Positions 1 to 8,765 of a stretch of DNA of 64,000 nt are shown here, one piece after another; position 1 is the first letter of the stretch, and the number at the start of each line of letters is the position of its first letter. The stretch lies in the NCBI GenBank assembly GCA_019752375.1, contig JAIEMG010000037.1, positions 1-64,000 of the forward strand, in the 5' to 3' direction. The notes under the pieces are model-generated. The model ran no database searches, was not told the DNA's origin, and worked only from the letters and a program-made list of their open reading frames with translations. The translations under genes were made by a program, and so were the position numbers. This DNA is from Gemmataceae bacterium (GTDB lineage: Bacteria; Planctomycetota; Planctomycetia; Gemmatales; Gemmataceae).

Positions 1-491
1 GATTTGCCGTCGGGGTGAAACGCCACGCTGAAGACATCGTCGGCGTGCCCCACAAGCTCGCGCAGCTTCTTGCCGTTCTCCGTCGACCAGAGACACACCT
101 TGCGATCGCTGCCGCAGGTCGTCAGGAGCTTGCCGTCGGGGCTCAGCGCCAGACCGCGGATCCAGCCGTCGTGGGCCTGGTCCACCGCCCAGAGAGGCTT
201 GGCGTCCTTGTCGGCGAATGGCCAGCATCGCAGCTGGCCCCAGGAATCGCCGGCAAACAGGCGCTGCCCGTCCTTGGCGAAAGCAAGGGCCTGCACCCAG
301 CCGCCATGGCCGGCCAGGGTCGGCAACTCGGTGGGAGTCTCCGTGGTGGTGTCCCAGCGACGGATCGATGCATCGGTGCCGCCGGCGATCAGGAACTTGG
401 CGCACGGGCTGTAACGTAGCACGCACATCGGTCGGTCCGGCTTGAGCACTGCCACTTGCTTCGCCGAATAGCGCTTGGGATCCGCGTTCAT
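1..491 (-). CDS. WD40 repeat protein (3' end outside window)
   Basis: The minus-strand frame is open from an ATG at 489-491 to the window edge, so only the first ~163 residues are visible. The translation has WD40 blades: 'YSPCAKFLIAGGTDASIRRW', 'LALSPDGKLLTTCGSDRK' followed by VCLW, and 'GHADDVFSVAFHPDGK'. No signal peptide is evident at this start. WD40 propellers normally act as interaction scaffolds; no specific partner can be named. It follows the DUF1501 gene by 30 bp on the same strand and is the third gene of a DUF1549/1553 - DUF1501 - WD40 set, an arrangement common in planctomycetes. Confidence 0.85.
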   Translation of the reverse strand, partial: MNADPKRYSAKQVAVLKPDRPMCVLRYSPCAKFLIAGGTDASIRRWDTTTETPTELPTLAGHGGWVQALAFAKDGQRLFAGDSWGQLRCWPFADKDAKPLWAVDQAHDGWIRGLALSPDGKLLTTCGSDRKVCLWSTENGKKLRELVGHADDVFSVAFHPDGK

Positions 492-521
492 GCTTGTACT
501 CCGTCAGGCCCCCGGGCCGCG

Positions 522-1811
522 TCACGCCAGCAGTTCCTTGATCGCGATGCATCCTTCGTGGGCGATGGGCAGCGGTTGGCCGCTGTTGTCGTACTCCGTC
601 TCGAACGGGTCGATGCCAAGCGCACGGAACCAGGTGTGGAACAGATGGCCGATGTCGTGCTCATCGGTCGCCACGGCGGTGCCCTTGTCATTGGTCGCGC
701 CGACCGCGATGCCGCGCTTGATGCCGCAACCGCCCATGACCAGCGACCACGCTTCCGGCCAATGATCGCGGCCGATGTGACCGTTGATTCGCGGCGTCCG
801 TCCGAATTCGGACATGGCGATCACCAGCACGTTATCGAGCATGCCGCGCGCCGCCAGGTCCTCGATCAGGCTGGAAAACGCCTGATCGAATTTCGGGACC
901 ATGTTCTGGTGGCCGTTGAAATTGTCGCCGTGCGTGTCCCAGCCATACGAATTGACCTTCACAAAAGTGACGCCTGCTTCGAGCATACGGCGGGCGAGGA
1001 GCATGTGTCGGCCCAGCTCATGGGTGCCATAGCGCTCCACGTCGCGCGGGGCCAGCTTCGAGGCGTCGAAAAGCTCCTGCCGCTTCTGGAGCTGTGCAGC
1101 CATCTCGTAGACGTAGCTGTTCGCCTCGGTCGCGGACGTGCGACGCTCCTTGGCGTAGCGCTGGTCAGCCAGGCGGCGCAGCTCGTTGCGGTCAGCATCG
1201 TCCTCGGCGCTCAGAGACTTATGGCGCATCAGGTTTTCGGGCGGCTTGCCGTCGCCAAACGCGATGGCGCCGTACTTCGGGCCAAGGAAGCCGGCATCCT
1301 CCGTCATGAAGCCGCCACTGCCCGGCTTGATCCAGACGTACGGCGGCAAACCACTGTCGCCGGGGCCGAGCAGTTTCGCGACGGCACTGCCAAAGAAGGG
1401 ATAGGTGACGCCGCGGTTCTTCGGATCGCCACGCTGAATGCGTGCCACGCCGGCGGAGTGCGAATTGTCCTTGGTGCACAGGCTGCGCACCAGCGCCAGG
1501 TGGTGCATCTGCTTGGCCGTCCTGGGCAGCAGTTCGCTGACCTGGATGCCGTTGACCGAGGTCGGAATCGCGCGGAACGGACCGCCAAACTGCGTGTTCG
1601 GCTTGGGATCCCAGGTCTCGAGCTGGCTCATGCCGCCGTCGATCCAGACGAACAGGACTTGCTTGCGCTTCTTCTTCAGCTCCTCGGCAAACGCAGGCTG
1701 GGCCAGGTCGCCAAGCCCGAGTAAGCCCGCAGTGGTCCCTGCGGCGGCGCCGAGCCACTGTCGGCGCGACATCCGGTGCTCGGTTGGGGTGCAGAGTTTG
1801 GAGAACTTCAC
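522..1811 (-). CDS. DUF1501 family protein with Tat-like signal
   Basis: The 429-residue protein matches the planctomycete DUF1501 family, which has an alkaline-phosphatase/sulfatase-like fold. The N-terminus carries 'MSRRQWLGAAAG', a twin-arginine type motif, so export in folded form is likely. Family-like segments are 'VLFVWIDGGMSQLETWDPKP' near residue 50, 'SYGWDTHGDN' near 290 and 'AMSEFGRTPRINGHIGRDHW' near 340. The first ATG precedes the RR motif by 15 residues; an internal ATG directly before SRRQW is also possible. The gene starts 13 bp after the DUF1549/1553 gene, consistent with one operon. The substrate is unknown; metal-dependent hydrolase activity is only inferred from the fold. 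Confidence 0.9.
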   Translation of the reverse strand: MKFSKLCTPTEHRMSRRQWLGAAAGTTAGLLGLGDLAQPAFAEELKKKRKQVLFVWIDGGMSQLETWDPKPNTQFGGPFRAIPTSVNGIQVSELLPRTAKQMHHLALVRSLCTKDNSHSAGVARIQRGDPKNRGVTYPFFGSAVAKLLGPGDSGLPPYVWIKPGSGGFMTEDAGFLGPKYGAIAFGDGKPPENLMRHKSLSAEDDADRNELRRLADQRYAKERRTSATEANSYVYEMAAQLQKRQELFDASKLAPRDVERYGTHELGRHMLLARRMLEAGVTFVKVNSYGWDTHGDNFNGHQNMVPKFDQAFSSLIEDLAARGMLDNVLVIAMSEFGRTPRINGHIGRDHWPEAWSLVMGGCGIKRGIAVGATNDKGTAVATDEHDIGHLFHTWFRALGIDPFETEYDNSGQPLPIAHEGCIAIKELLA

Positions 1812-1824
1812 GGCGAATCTCCGA

Positions 1825-3411
1825 TCAATGATTCACGCAGAACTCGGTGGACGCCAGCAGTGCCCACGTCAGGTGCCCCAGCGCCACGGCGCGCCGATCC
1901 GACTTCTTCTTCAGGTACTCGACGACTTCCTGGCGTTCCTGCACGGTCGGTTGGCGCGTGAGCACGCTCAGGTACAACTCGTCGCCAACCTTGTCGTCCT
2001 CGAGCTTGGAGAGCCGTTCGATGAGGTTGCCCGGTTGTGCCGTCAGCCAGGTGAGGACCGTATCGTCATTGAGAACAAACAGGGCTGCCTTGAGAGAGGG
2101 ACTGATCTCGTCCTCCGGCTCGCGCCGTGGCCCAGCAAACGCACGAACGAATTTTTGACGCAACGCCTCGGTCGCTGCCGGTTCCTTGCCAGCACGCTCG
2201 CCGGTGGCTTCCAGTATCGCCCACAGAAGCTGGTCAGCCGAAATCCGCTTCTCGTTGGCGGTCCGATAGCTCTCCGGCGTCGGCTTTTCGCCTTTGGGGA
2301 GGATGCTCGAGCGTTGATACGTCTCGCTCAGGGCCAGCTCGCGGAGCAGCCACTTGACGTCGAACTGGTGGGCGACGAACTCGCGAGCCAGGAGGTCGAG
2401 CAACTCGGGATGCGAGGGCGGGTTGTCGCGATGGTGGAGGTCAAGCGGATGCACCAGTCCCCGGCCCATCATCAGGAACCAGAGCCGATTGACGATGTTG
2501 CGCGTGAACAGTGCGTTGTCCGCGGTCGGCAACTGCTCCGCCAGCAGTGCCAGCGGACTGAATCGGAGAACACCAGGGAACATTGCCTTCGGATCGGGAG
2601 CCTTGGTGTACTCTTCGCCCTTTTTGAAGGTCGGCACGTCGATTTCGTTCATGCCGGGGATGCGCGGGCCGACGGTCTTGGGGTCCTTGCGCATGACCGA
2701 CATGTAGGCAACCTTCTGCGTCAACGGCTTCTCACCGATCGTTGGGAACTTGGCGTCCTGGAGGAAGGTGTTCTGGAAGAAAGCGGACAGCCCCTGGAAG
2801 TCCTGTTGCTTGTAAGTCTTGATGAACAAATGGTCGTGGCACTGGGCGCACTTGAGGTCCATGCCCAGGAACAGGCGGCCGACGTCGCGAGTCAGTGCCG
2901 GGTAGTCCACCGGGTTTTGACCGTAGTTTTCCAGTCGCTTGGCGTAGAAGAAGGCAGCGCCGCGCGTGGCTTCATCCTTCGGCGCTGCCGCCAGGATCTC
3001 GCGCGCCAGCTGGTTCCAGGGCTTGTTGTTCTCGAAAGACTTGCGGAGAAACGCAGCCCAGTCGGCGTTGTCGCCCATCCGCTCCATGAGCATGACGTGG
3101 AAGGCGTCCTGCATCCTGCGCGAATAGTCGGGGCTTGAGAGGAGTTGGTCGATGAGCTTCTCGCGTTTGTCGGCGGTGCGGTCCTCCAGGAACGATCGGG
3201 CTTCGGCGCCGGAGGGGATTCGACCGGCCAGGTCGAGATAGACGCGGCGGAGAAACTCGGCGTCATCGGTCCGGGCGCTGGTGGGCTTGGTGCCGTTGGC
3301 GGAGGCGATCAGCGCGTCGATGCGGGTGTGCAGTCGGTCGGCGGCCATCGCCGGCCGAGCGAGCAAGCATACGACGCAGCAGATCCAGAGCTTCCCGGCG
3401 GCAGTCGCCAT
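1825..3411 (-). CDS. DUF1549/DUF1553 domain exported protein
   Basis: I chose the ATG at 3411 because it begins a signal peptide (MATAAGKLWICCVVCLLARP, cleavage near AMAA), giving 528 residues. An upstream start at 3471 would place 20 non-hydrophobic residues before it. The N-terminal half resembles DUF1549 ('DAEFLRRVYLDLAGRIPS'). The C-terminal half resembles DUF1553 ('FTRNIVNRLWFLMMGRGLVH' and a final 'LLASTEFCVNH'). Between them is 'LKCAQCHDH', a CxxCH haem-c-type motif. These proteins are abundant in Planctomycetes and usually paired with DUF1501, as here. Function is not established; a redox or surface polymer-degradation role is a common guess. Confidence 0.9.
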   Translation of the reverse strand: MATAAGKLWICCVVCLLARPAMAADRLHTRIDALIASANGTKPTSARTDDAEFLRRVYLDLAGRIPSGAEARSFLEDRTADKREKLIDQLLSSPDYSRRMQDAFHVMLMERMGDNADWAAFLRKSFENNKPWNQLAREILAAAPKDEATRGAAFFYAKRLENYGQNPVDYPALTRDVGRLFLGMDLKCAQCHDHLFIKTYKQQDFQGLSAFFQNTFLQDAKFPTIGEKPLTQKVAYMSVMRKDPKTVGPRIPGMNEIDVPTFKKGEEYTKAPDPKAMFPGVLRFSPLALLAEQLPTADNALFTRNIVNRLWFLMMGRGLVHPLDLHHRDNPPSHPELLDLLAREFVAHQFDVKWLLRELALSETYQRSSILPKGEKPTPESYRTANEKRISADQLLWAILEATGERAGKEPAATEALRQKFVRAFAGPRREPEDEISPSLKAALFVLNDDTVLTWLTAQPGNLIERLSKLEDDKVGDELYLSVLTRQPTVQERQEVVEYLKKKSDRRAVALGHLTWALLASTEFCVNH

Positions 3412-3604
3412 GGGGTTCTCCACAGGCGGGACGGACGGATGTTCAGGAGAGGTCTTACCTCTGGCCAACACAGTAACTGCAAAAGCTGGCGGACCTGGAC
3501 CGAAAAAAACCGGCTTTCAGGATCGCGAATCCAGATCGCCTTTTTTGTTGCACCCCGCACCATGCAGCGGTACCTTCACCGCCGGGAAGTGGGGAGACGT
3601 GTGA

Positions 3605-4000
3605 ATGATCAAGTTTGGCTGTCCGACCTGCGGCAACAGTCTGAGCGCTCCGGAGCACAAGAGCGGCAGCCTCAGCACCTGTCCCGCCTGCGGTCAGATG
3701 GTGCAGGTGCCCGCCATCGAAGGCGGCGGGGAGAAGCCCGGCGTTAAACCGCGGCGTGAAGGCATGCGAGCGTTTTGGGCACTGGTTCGTTTCTTTCTCT
3801 GGGGACTCGTCTTCGCCGGCTTGATCTTGACGGTCGCCAATTACTTCCTCGAAATCGAGAAGAAGGCCAAGGACGACCAGCTGTTCTTTGCGCTGCAAAC
3901 GCTGATTTATATCCTGGGCGGCTATTACCTGGCCCGCACCTTTGACGACAGCACCAAGAGTCTCGAGGAATTGTGCGCCCGCCTGCGGCGCAAGCGGTAG
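3605..4000 (+). CDS. Zinc-ribbon membrane protein
   Basis: This 131-residue protein begins with a four-cysteine zinc ribbon (CPTCG at about residue 6 and CPACG at about 27). It continues with two hydrophobic segments ('FFLWGLVFAGLILTVANYFL' and 'FFALQTLIYILGGYYLARTF') and a short basic C-terminal tail. Small zinc-ribbon plus transmembrane proteins are frequent in planctomycetes and have no assigned function. The upstream ~190 bp separate it from the divergent DUF1549/1553 operon and probably hold both promoters, although I could not pick convincing boxes. Confidence 0.75.
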   Translation: MIKFGCPTCGNSLSAPEHKSGSLSTCPACGQMVQVPAIEGGGEKPGVKPRREGMRAFWALVRFFLWGLVFAGLILTVANYFLEIEKKAKDDQLFFALQTLIYILGGYYLARTFDDSTKSLEELCARLRRKR

Positions 4001-4273
4001 CCGACGCGGAATGTCCTGGTTCCTCGAACAAGTCGCAAACGCGCATCACCGAGTTGCGTCGCTCATCCTTTGACCTTGTGTTCAATCGGCGCGCAATAAC
4101 TCCGTCCCGTTTGCTTCGTCGCTCCTCAATCTCTTTCGGGACCCATCGTTTCTGACAGAAAGCGATTGCGCGAAGGATGGGCATCGCGATTCGTGGGCGC
4201 AAGCGCTTGGCATTCAAATTGCACTACACGACTGCCTCGCCACTCTCCCACCCTCTCCTCAGCCCAGTAGGAC

Positions 4274-4705
4274 GTGCAAGAAATGGTCTGTGCCAGCCAT
4301 GCGGAAGAGGAGCCGGCCCAGATGCGCCGGCGACCAGAATCAGAAATCATCCTACTCGCGGTGGAGGACGCTGCCATCCGCGACGTCGTGCGGCAGGGCT
4401 TGCAGGTCCATGGCTACCGGGTCCTGGAAGCCCACAGCGGCGACGACGCGCTATCGCGCTGCGCGCAACATGGCGGTCCCATTCATCTCCTACTTGCCGA
4501 TGCCCACCTGAATGTAATCGATGGACAGCCTCTGGCCGAATCGGTGCGGATATCGCGTCCCGACATGAAGGTCGTGTGCATCTCCAGCCTCAACTACGAG
4601 ACCCTGGCGAAAAAGGGCAAGCTTCCCGCGGGCACCCATTTCCTCCAGAAGCCATTCTCGTCGACGCTGCTCGCCGCAAAAGTGCGGGCGGTCCTTGATG
4701 AGTGA
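4274..4705 (+). CDS. Stand-alone response-regulator receiver domain
   Basis: The protein is essentially one CheY-like receiver domain without an output domain. Visible features are the acidic pair in 'LLAVEDAAI', the likely phospho-acceptor Asp in 'IHLLLADAHLNVIDGQPL', a Ser in 'VVCISS' at the conserved Thr/Ser site and the conserved Lys in 'FLQKPFS'. The acidic pair is Glu-Asp rather than Asp-Asp or Asp-Glu. Start choice is uncertain: ATG at 4274 adds a poorly structured 16-residue head, while ATG at 4322 (MRRRPESE) begins just before the domain. No histidine kinase is adjacent, so the partner is unknown. Confidence 0.75.
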   Translation: MQEMVCASHAEEEPAQMRRRPESEIILLAVEDAAIRDVVRQGLQVHGYRVLEAHSGDDALSRCAQHGGPIHLLLADAHLNVIDGQPLAESVRISRPDMKVVCISSLNYETLAKKGKLPAGTHFLQKPFSSTLLAAKVRAVLDE

Positions 4706-4769
4706 GCGGGTGGACCCAAGTCCACGAGGCACTTCTCGTGGGCTTGGGTGCGATGCAAGACAATGGCAG

Positions 4770-7673
4770 CTACTTGGCCAGTCTTTCCAGGGCTGCGCGT
4801 GCTTCCTCCGTTTGTCTCGCTCCGGATGCTCCCCTGGCCAAGGCTTCGAGAAGCGATTTCGCCTCGGGAGTTGCCATGTGTTCCAGCGATTCCACCGCAC
4901 GCAGCGAGCGCAACAGGTCGGGCTCCGTCACCGGTCCCGTCAGCTTCTCGAGGAGCTGATCAATCCGCGTTGTCTCCTCGAGCGGCGGGTTGGCTCCCAG
5001 GCGCTTCCGCAAGGCCGACTCGGCCAGCGGTCCGAGCTTTTCTAACTCCACGGTGGCACGACGACGGACCTCGAAGTGATTGGAACTCAGGTCCTCCACC
5101 CAGCGTGCGATCACGGCGGCATCAATGGCCTGCACGGGCTTCAGACGTTCCTTGAGGAATGGCAGCGCATCTTTCGCGGTGGATAGCGTCCGAATCGCCA
5201 CATCGGCCGATTCCGCGTCGTCTTCCCCCAGCTGCTTCCACAAAGCCGTCAGTTCCGCGGCGGAGCGCTTCGCCTCGGCGTCTTCCATCAAAAGAGCCGG
5301 TAGGTCCCAGAGTAGGATGGTGGTATCCATGCCGCCGCTGACCAGGGTGCGGCCGTCGGACGTGAAGGCCAGGGATGTGACAGCGCCCCGATGTCCGCTG
5401 ACGTCGCGAAGCACCGTGCCCGTCGATGCCTCCCAGAGACGAATGGTGCCGTTGATGCTTGCCCCGGCAACGACTTTGCCGTCCGGAGACAGGGCCATGC
5501 GAGCCAGGTAGCTTTCCTGGTTTCCCATTTGCCGAAGCGGACGGCCGCGAACAAGGTCGTAAAGGTAGACAGTGCTCCCCTGCGACCACGCCAGCACCTT
5601 GCTGTCGGGCATGAACGTCATCGAGGTAACTGGGTTGCTTGGCCCCCCACCGTTCACAGGAAAAACGCCTGCCGCGGGCGGCGGACCGAAGCCGTTGGGC
5701 ATGTCGACTTTGATGGAAATCTTGCGACGGAGCTTGCCCGTGCTCACCTCCCAGAGCCGGATCTGATAGCCGTCCGCCGGATGATTGCCGACGGCTGCAA
5801 TGAGCTTGCTGTCGTGCGATGTCGCGATGGAGTTGACGAAGCCCAGACCGATGGCGGGCACGTTTTCCGCATCGAGAGCGACGAAATCGTCCAGCTGGCG
5901 GAGGAGTTTGGCGTTCGTGGCGTCCCACCAGGCAACGCGTCCGTCAAATCCGCCGCTGACCAGGATCTTCCCGTTCGGCGTGAACCGAAGATTTCCGAAG
6001 GAGAACTCGTGCGCCTGCCAGCTTCGGATCTCCTTGCCGCTGGCCATCTCCAGCAACTGGATTTTGCCGTTGAACCAGCTGACGGCCAGAGACTTGCCGT
6101 CCGGAGACGTGGCGAGGTCCGAGCCAATCGCGCCGAAGACGAGTCCCTCTTCAGCCGGCGGGCCTTCAATGCGTTTCCGTTCGCGGGAACTGGCGGCGTC
6201 CCACAAGATGACGTTGTTATCTCGCGTGGCGCCGGCGATGTGGTGGCCCGACGAGGTCAACGCCAGGCCGGTAATATCCGATTCCGCGCCCCCTGAGGCC
6301 GCGGCGGGCAAATGTTTACCGGTGCTCAGTTCCCAGCGCCGGACCAGCTTGCCGCTGGCTGCGGCGAGGAATTTGCCATCCGGAGAGACGGACAAGACGG
6401 ATTCATTTCCCCCATCGGGAGACGGAGGGCCGCCAAATGCATCCTCATCCCGTCGAAACTCCTTCAGAACGCGGACTTCCTTGGCAGTGGCCACATCGAT
6501 GAGTCGAATCTTCTGATTGGCCTGGGCAATGGCGATTGTCTTGCTGTCTCGAGCGAATGTGGCTCCAATCGCAAGGCTCGTGTCCTCCGACGGAATCAAT
6601 TCGCCTTTCTTCTTTCCCGTGGCGACGTCCCACCACTGGATCACTCCGCCATTGTTGCACACCACCGCCACGAACTTACCATCTGGAGAGAAGAATGCAG
6701 ACGTGATCGGCGGCATACCGCCTAGTTCTTGCTTCAGGTCGCCTGTGCGCGGGTCCCAGAGCTTGATGAACGTGTTCTCGTCCGGTGATTTGGGGTCGAT
6801 CACCAGTTCCGCCAGCAACTTGCTATCGGGCGAGAAAAGCACGCTCGCCGTTTGACCGCTCTTCTTCTCCGTCGTCGGCAATTCCTTGCCGGATTCCGTG
6901 TCCCACGTCCGTTGGGTCGGACTGTTGTTCACGTTTCCATTGCTGAACAACAGTTTGCCGTTGGGCGAGAACTGAACCGTCGAGGGTACGAAGCCCGGCT
7001 GCTTGGGCTGATCCGCGGGCTTGGCCTCCTTCGAGGCAGAAGCGAACGTGCGGATGTCCTTGCCGGTCTTGACGTCCACCAGCCGGATCTTGCCGACGAC
7101 GCCATCGTCCTCGGAATTCTCGATCGCGATGATGGCCAGCGCCGAGTCGTCGGGCGTGAAGGTCAGCATTCCATTGCCGTTCGTCTGGACCGGACCGAGC
7201 TTGTGCAGCAACTTGCCCGTCGCGAGGTCGAGGATACGCACGGTCTGGTCCTGCTGCTCGTTCACCGCTGCAAGCCGCGCGTTGTGAGAGACGACGAGTC
7301 CATTCGATCCAGCGGCAAAGGGAAGGCCGCCGCCAAAGCCACCGAGCCCACCCAGACCGTTGAACTGGGGGTTCTGCGGTTGCGGAGGCACAAACGAGTA
7401 GCGTTCCCGCCCGGTGTCCGCTTCCCACACGCGGATCGATTGGTCCTGCCCGATGGTTACGATGGATTTACCGTCAGACAGATACCGCACCGACGCGATC
7501 GTGCTGCCGTGACGAAACCGCAGGGTGCCCAGGCGAGCGCGGGCGAAGCGCGGCAGCGGGTCGCCGGCAAGGTCGGTCGCGGCTTTTTCTGCCGCCACGG
7601 GCGGTTCGGCGTGGGCAACAAAGCTCAGAGCAACGCCGACAACGGACCACAACCCCAGACGTACGATCGACAT
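4770..7673 (-). CDS. Exported WD40 repeat protein with helical C-terminus
   Basis: I start it at the ATG at 7673, preceded by a GAGGAGT ribosome-binding site and followed by a signal peptide (MSIVRLGLWSVVGVALSFVA), giving 967 residues. Residues ~45-780 hold many WD40 blades, for example 'TIGQDQSIRVWEADTGRERY', 'FSPDGKFVAVVCNNGGVIQW' and 'FTSDGRTLVSGGMDTTILLW'. The last ~190 residues are helical and HEAT-like ('SSNHFEVRRRATVELEKLGP'), an architecture seen repeatedly in planctomycetes. It is probably a periplasmic or surface scaffold. A Gly-rich insert near residue 100 ('NGLGGLGGFGGGLPFAAG') interrupts one blade. No enzymatic motif is visible. Confidence 0.88.
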   Translation of the reverse strand: MSIVRLGLWSVVGVALSFVAHAEPPVAAEKAATDLAGDPLPRFARARLGTLRFRHGSTIASVRYLSDGKSIVTIGQDQSIRVWEADTGRERYSFVPPQPQNPQFNGLGGLGGFGGGLPFAAGSNGLVVSHNARLAAVNEQQDQTVRILDLATGKLLHKLGPVQTNGNGMLTFTPDDSALAIIAIENSEDDGVVGKIRLVDVKTGKDIRTFASASKEAKPADQPKQPGFVPSTVQFSPNGKLLFSNGNVNNSPTQRTWDTESGKELPTTEKKSGQTASVLFSPDSKLLAELVIDPKSPDENTFIKLWDPRTGDLKQELGGMPPITSAFFSPDGKFVAVVCNNGGVIQWWDVATGKKKGELIPSEDTSLAIGATFARDSKTIAIAQANQKIRLIDVATAKEVRVLKEFRRDEDAFGGPPSPDGGNESVLSVSPDGKFLAAASGKLVRRWELSTGKHLPAAASGGAESDITGLALTSSGHHIAGATRDNNVILWDAASSRERKRIEGPPAEEGLVFGAIGSDLATSPDGKSLAVSWFNGKIQLLEMASGKEIRSWQAHEFSFGNLRFTPNGKILVSGGFDGRVAWWDATNAKLLRQLDDFVALDAENVPAIGLGFVNSIATSHDSKLIAAVGNHPADGYQIRLWEVSTGKLRRKISIKVDMPNGFGPPPAAGVFPVNGGGPSNPVTSMTFMPDSKVLAWSQGSTVYLYDLVRGRPLRQMGNQESYLARMALSPDGKVVAGASINGTIRLWEASTGTVLRDVSGHRGAVTSLAFTSDGRTLVSGGMDTTILLWDLPALLMEDAEAKRSAAELTALWKQLGEDDAESADVAIRTLSTAKDALPFLKERLKPVQAIDAAVIARWVEDLSSNHFEVRRRATVELEKLGPLAESALRKRLGANPPLEETTRIDQLLEKLTGPVTEPDLLRSLRAVESLEHMATPEAKSLLEALARGASGARQTEEARAALERLAK

Positions 7674-7757
7674 GAACGAGACTCCTCGAAGCACGGAAGC
7701 GATGGGCCTGCCACGAGTATTACAAAGGGACGGGGGATTCGTTGGCGACAATCGGGC

Positions 7758-7801
7758 CGCCGCTTGCGGCGTAGCGCCTCAGGGATACGCCGCAAGCGGC
7801 G
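7758..7801. repeat. Perfect 16-bp palindromic hairpin, REP-like
   Basis: Arms 7758-7773 (CGCCGCTTGCGGCGTA) and 7786-7801 are exact reverse complements around a 12-nt loop. The element sits just downstream of the minus-strand DUF1080 gene, so it could end that transcript, but there is no T-run. It resembles a dispersed palindromic repeat more than a classic terminator. Confidence 0.7.
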
Positions 7802-7806
7802 ACGGC

Positions 7807-8553
7807 TCACTCCGACACCTTCTCGCCGATCTTCTCAGGAATTCCCTTCACCTCGGGAAACGTCGTCAGCTCCAGGCCCTTGAACTGGATCTCCTGGGGC
7901 ACGTTGTTCGAGTGAAGCTGCAAGCCGATCGGCCCATCCTTGATGCGGTCCGGCTCCGGATCGCGCCAGTCCACGACTAGCACGCCGTTGGCAATCAGGC
8001 GAACGCGATTGCCCTGCGCAATGATGTCGAGTTCGTTCCAGTCATGCTGCTTGCCGACTTTCCGCGCGGGGCCACCATCCACGGGCAGGCCGTTGCGGCC
8101 GAAAAGGTCGTACATGCCCCAGCCCGACGGGAACATGACCAGGTGGCCGGCGTAGGTATACTTGGTCCGGTCCTTTTCCGGGTCCTTACTGACACTCGGA
8201 CGGACTTCGCCCCAGAAGGCGACGCCGGAGTGCATCTCGGACGTGACCAGCTTTGCCGCAAGCTTGAGCCGGAAGTCCGTGAACTTGCGTTTCGTCAAAA
8301 GGTAGGTGCTGAACTTGATCGGATCGGTATTCTTGGCGACGATGACGCCGTCCTTGACCGACCACAAGTCTGTATAGCCCTCCCAGCCCTCGAGGTCCTT
8401 GCCGTTGAAGAGCTTGATCGTCTCCGATTTACCCTCGCGCGGCGGCACAATCGGCGCCTCTTTCTTGGCCTGAGCGGCCGCGGGCAACTCGACGGCGAAC
8501 AGGAATGCCAGGCCAATGAACGGCAACAGACCGAGCGGAAGCAGGCGTCGCAT
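7807..8553 (-). CDS. DUF1080 (3-keto-disaccharide hydrolase-like) exported protein
   Basis: The start at 8553 gives a signal peptide (MRRLLPLGLLPFIGLAFLF, cleavage near AAAQA) and a 248-residue protein preceded by a GGAGA ribosome-binding site. The domain is DUF1080, a concanavalin-like beta-sandwich family: 'IKLFNGKDLEGWEGYTDLWS', 'TDFRLKLAAKLV', 'SGVAFWGE', 'NELDIIAQGNRVRLIANG' and 'DGPIGLQLHSNN'. The family is expanded in Planctomycetes and Bacteroidetes. Some members are described as 3-keto-glucoside hydrolases or glycan-binding proteins, so a periplasmic sugar role is likely but not proven here. Confidence 0.88.
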   Translation of the reverse strand: MRRLLPLGLLPFIGLAFLFAVELPAAAQAKKEAPIVPPREGKSETIKLFNGKDLEGWEGYTDLWSVKDGVIVAKNTDPIKFSTYLLTKRKFTDFRLKLAAKLVTSEMHSGVAFWGEVRPSVSKDPEKDRTKYTYAGHLVMFPSGWGMYDLFGRNGLPVDGGPARKVGKQHDWNELDIIAQGNRVRLIANGVLVVDWRDPEPDRIKDGPIGLQLHSNNVPQEIQFKGLELTTFPEVKGIPEKIGEKVSE

Positions 8554-8765
8554 GGAGAGTCTCCTTGGGGAACGGGAACGCGACAATCAGGACGCGATTC
8601 TACGGCCGAAATCTCCCGCTCACAAGGATTTGAATCAAAAGTCCGCAGTCCAATCGGGCATTTTGCCGCGATGGCGATAATCGAATTGGCCGGGATGATC
8701 GTCTATAGGGGTGTGGTGTTCGCGAAATTCACATCCATCTGCTCTCGTTCGGAGAAACTGTCACC

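Noticed and set aside
456-1724. Long plus-strand open frame opposite the DUF1501 gene
   Set aside because: Antisense shadow of a GC-rich gene; Arg/Val/Ala-rich translation without motifs, while the minus strand gives a clear family match.
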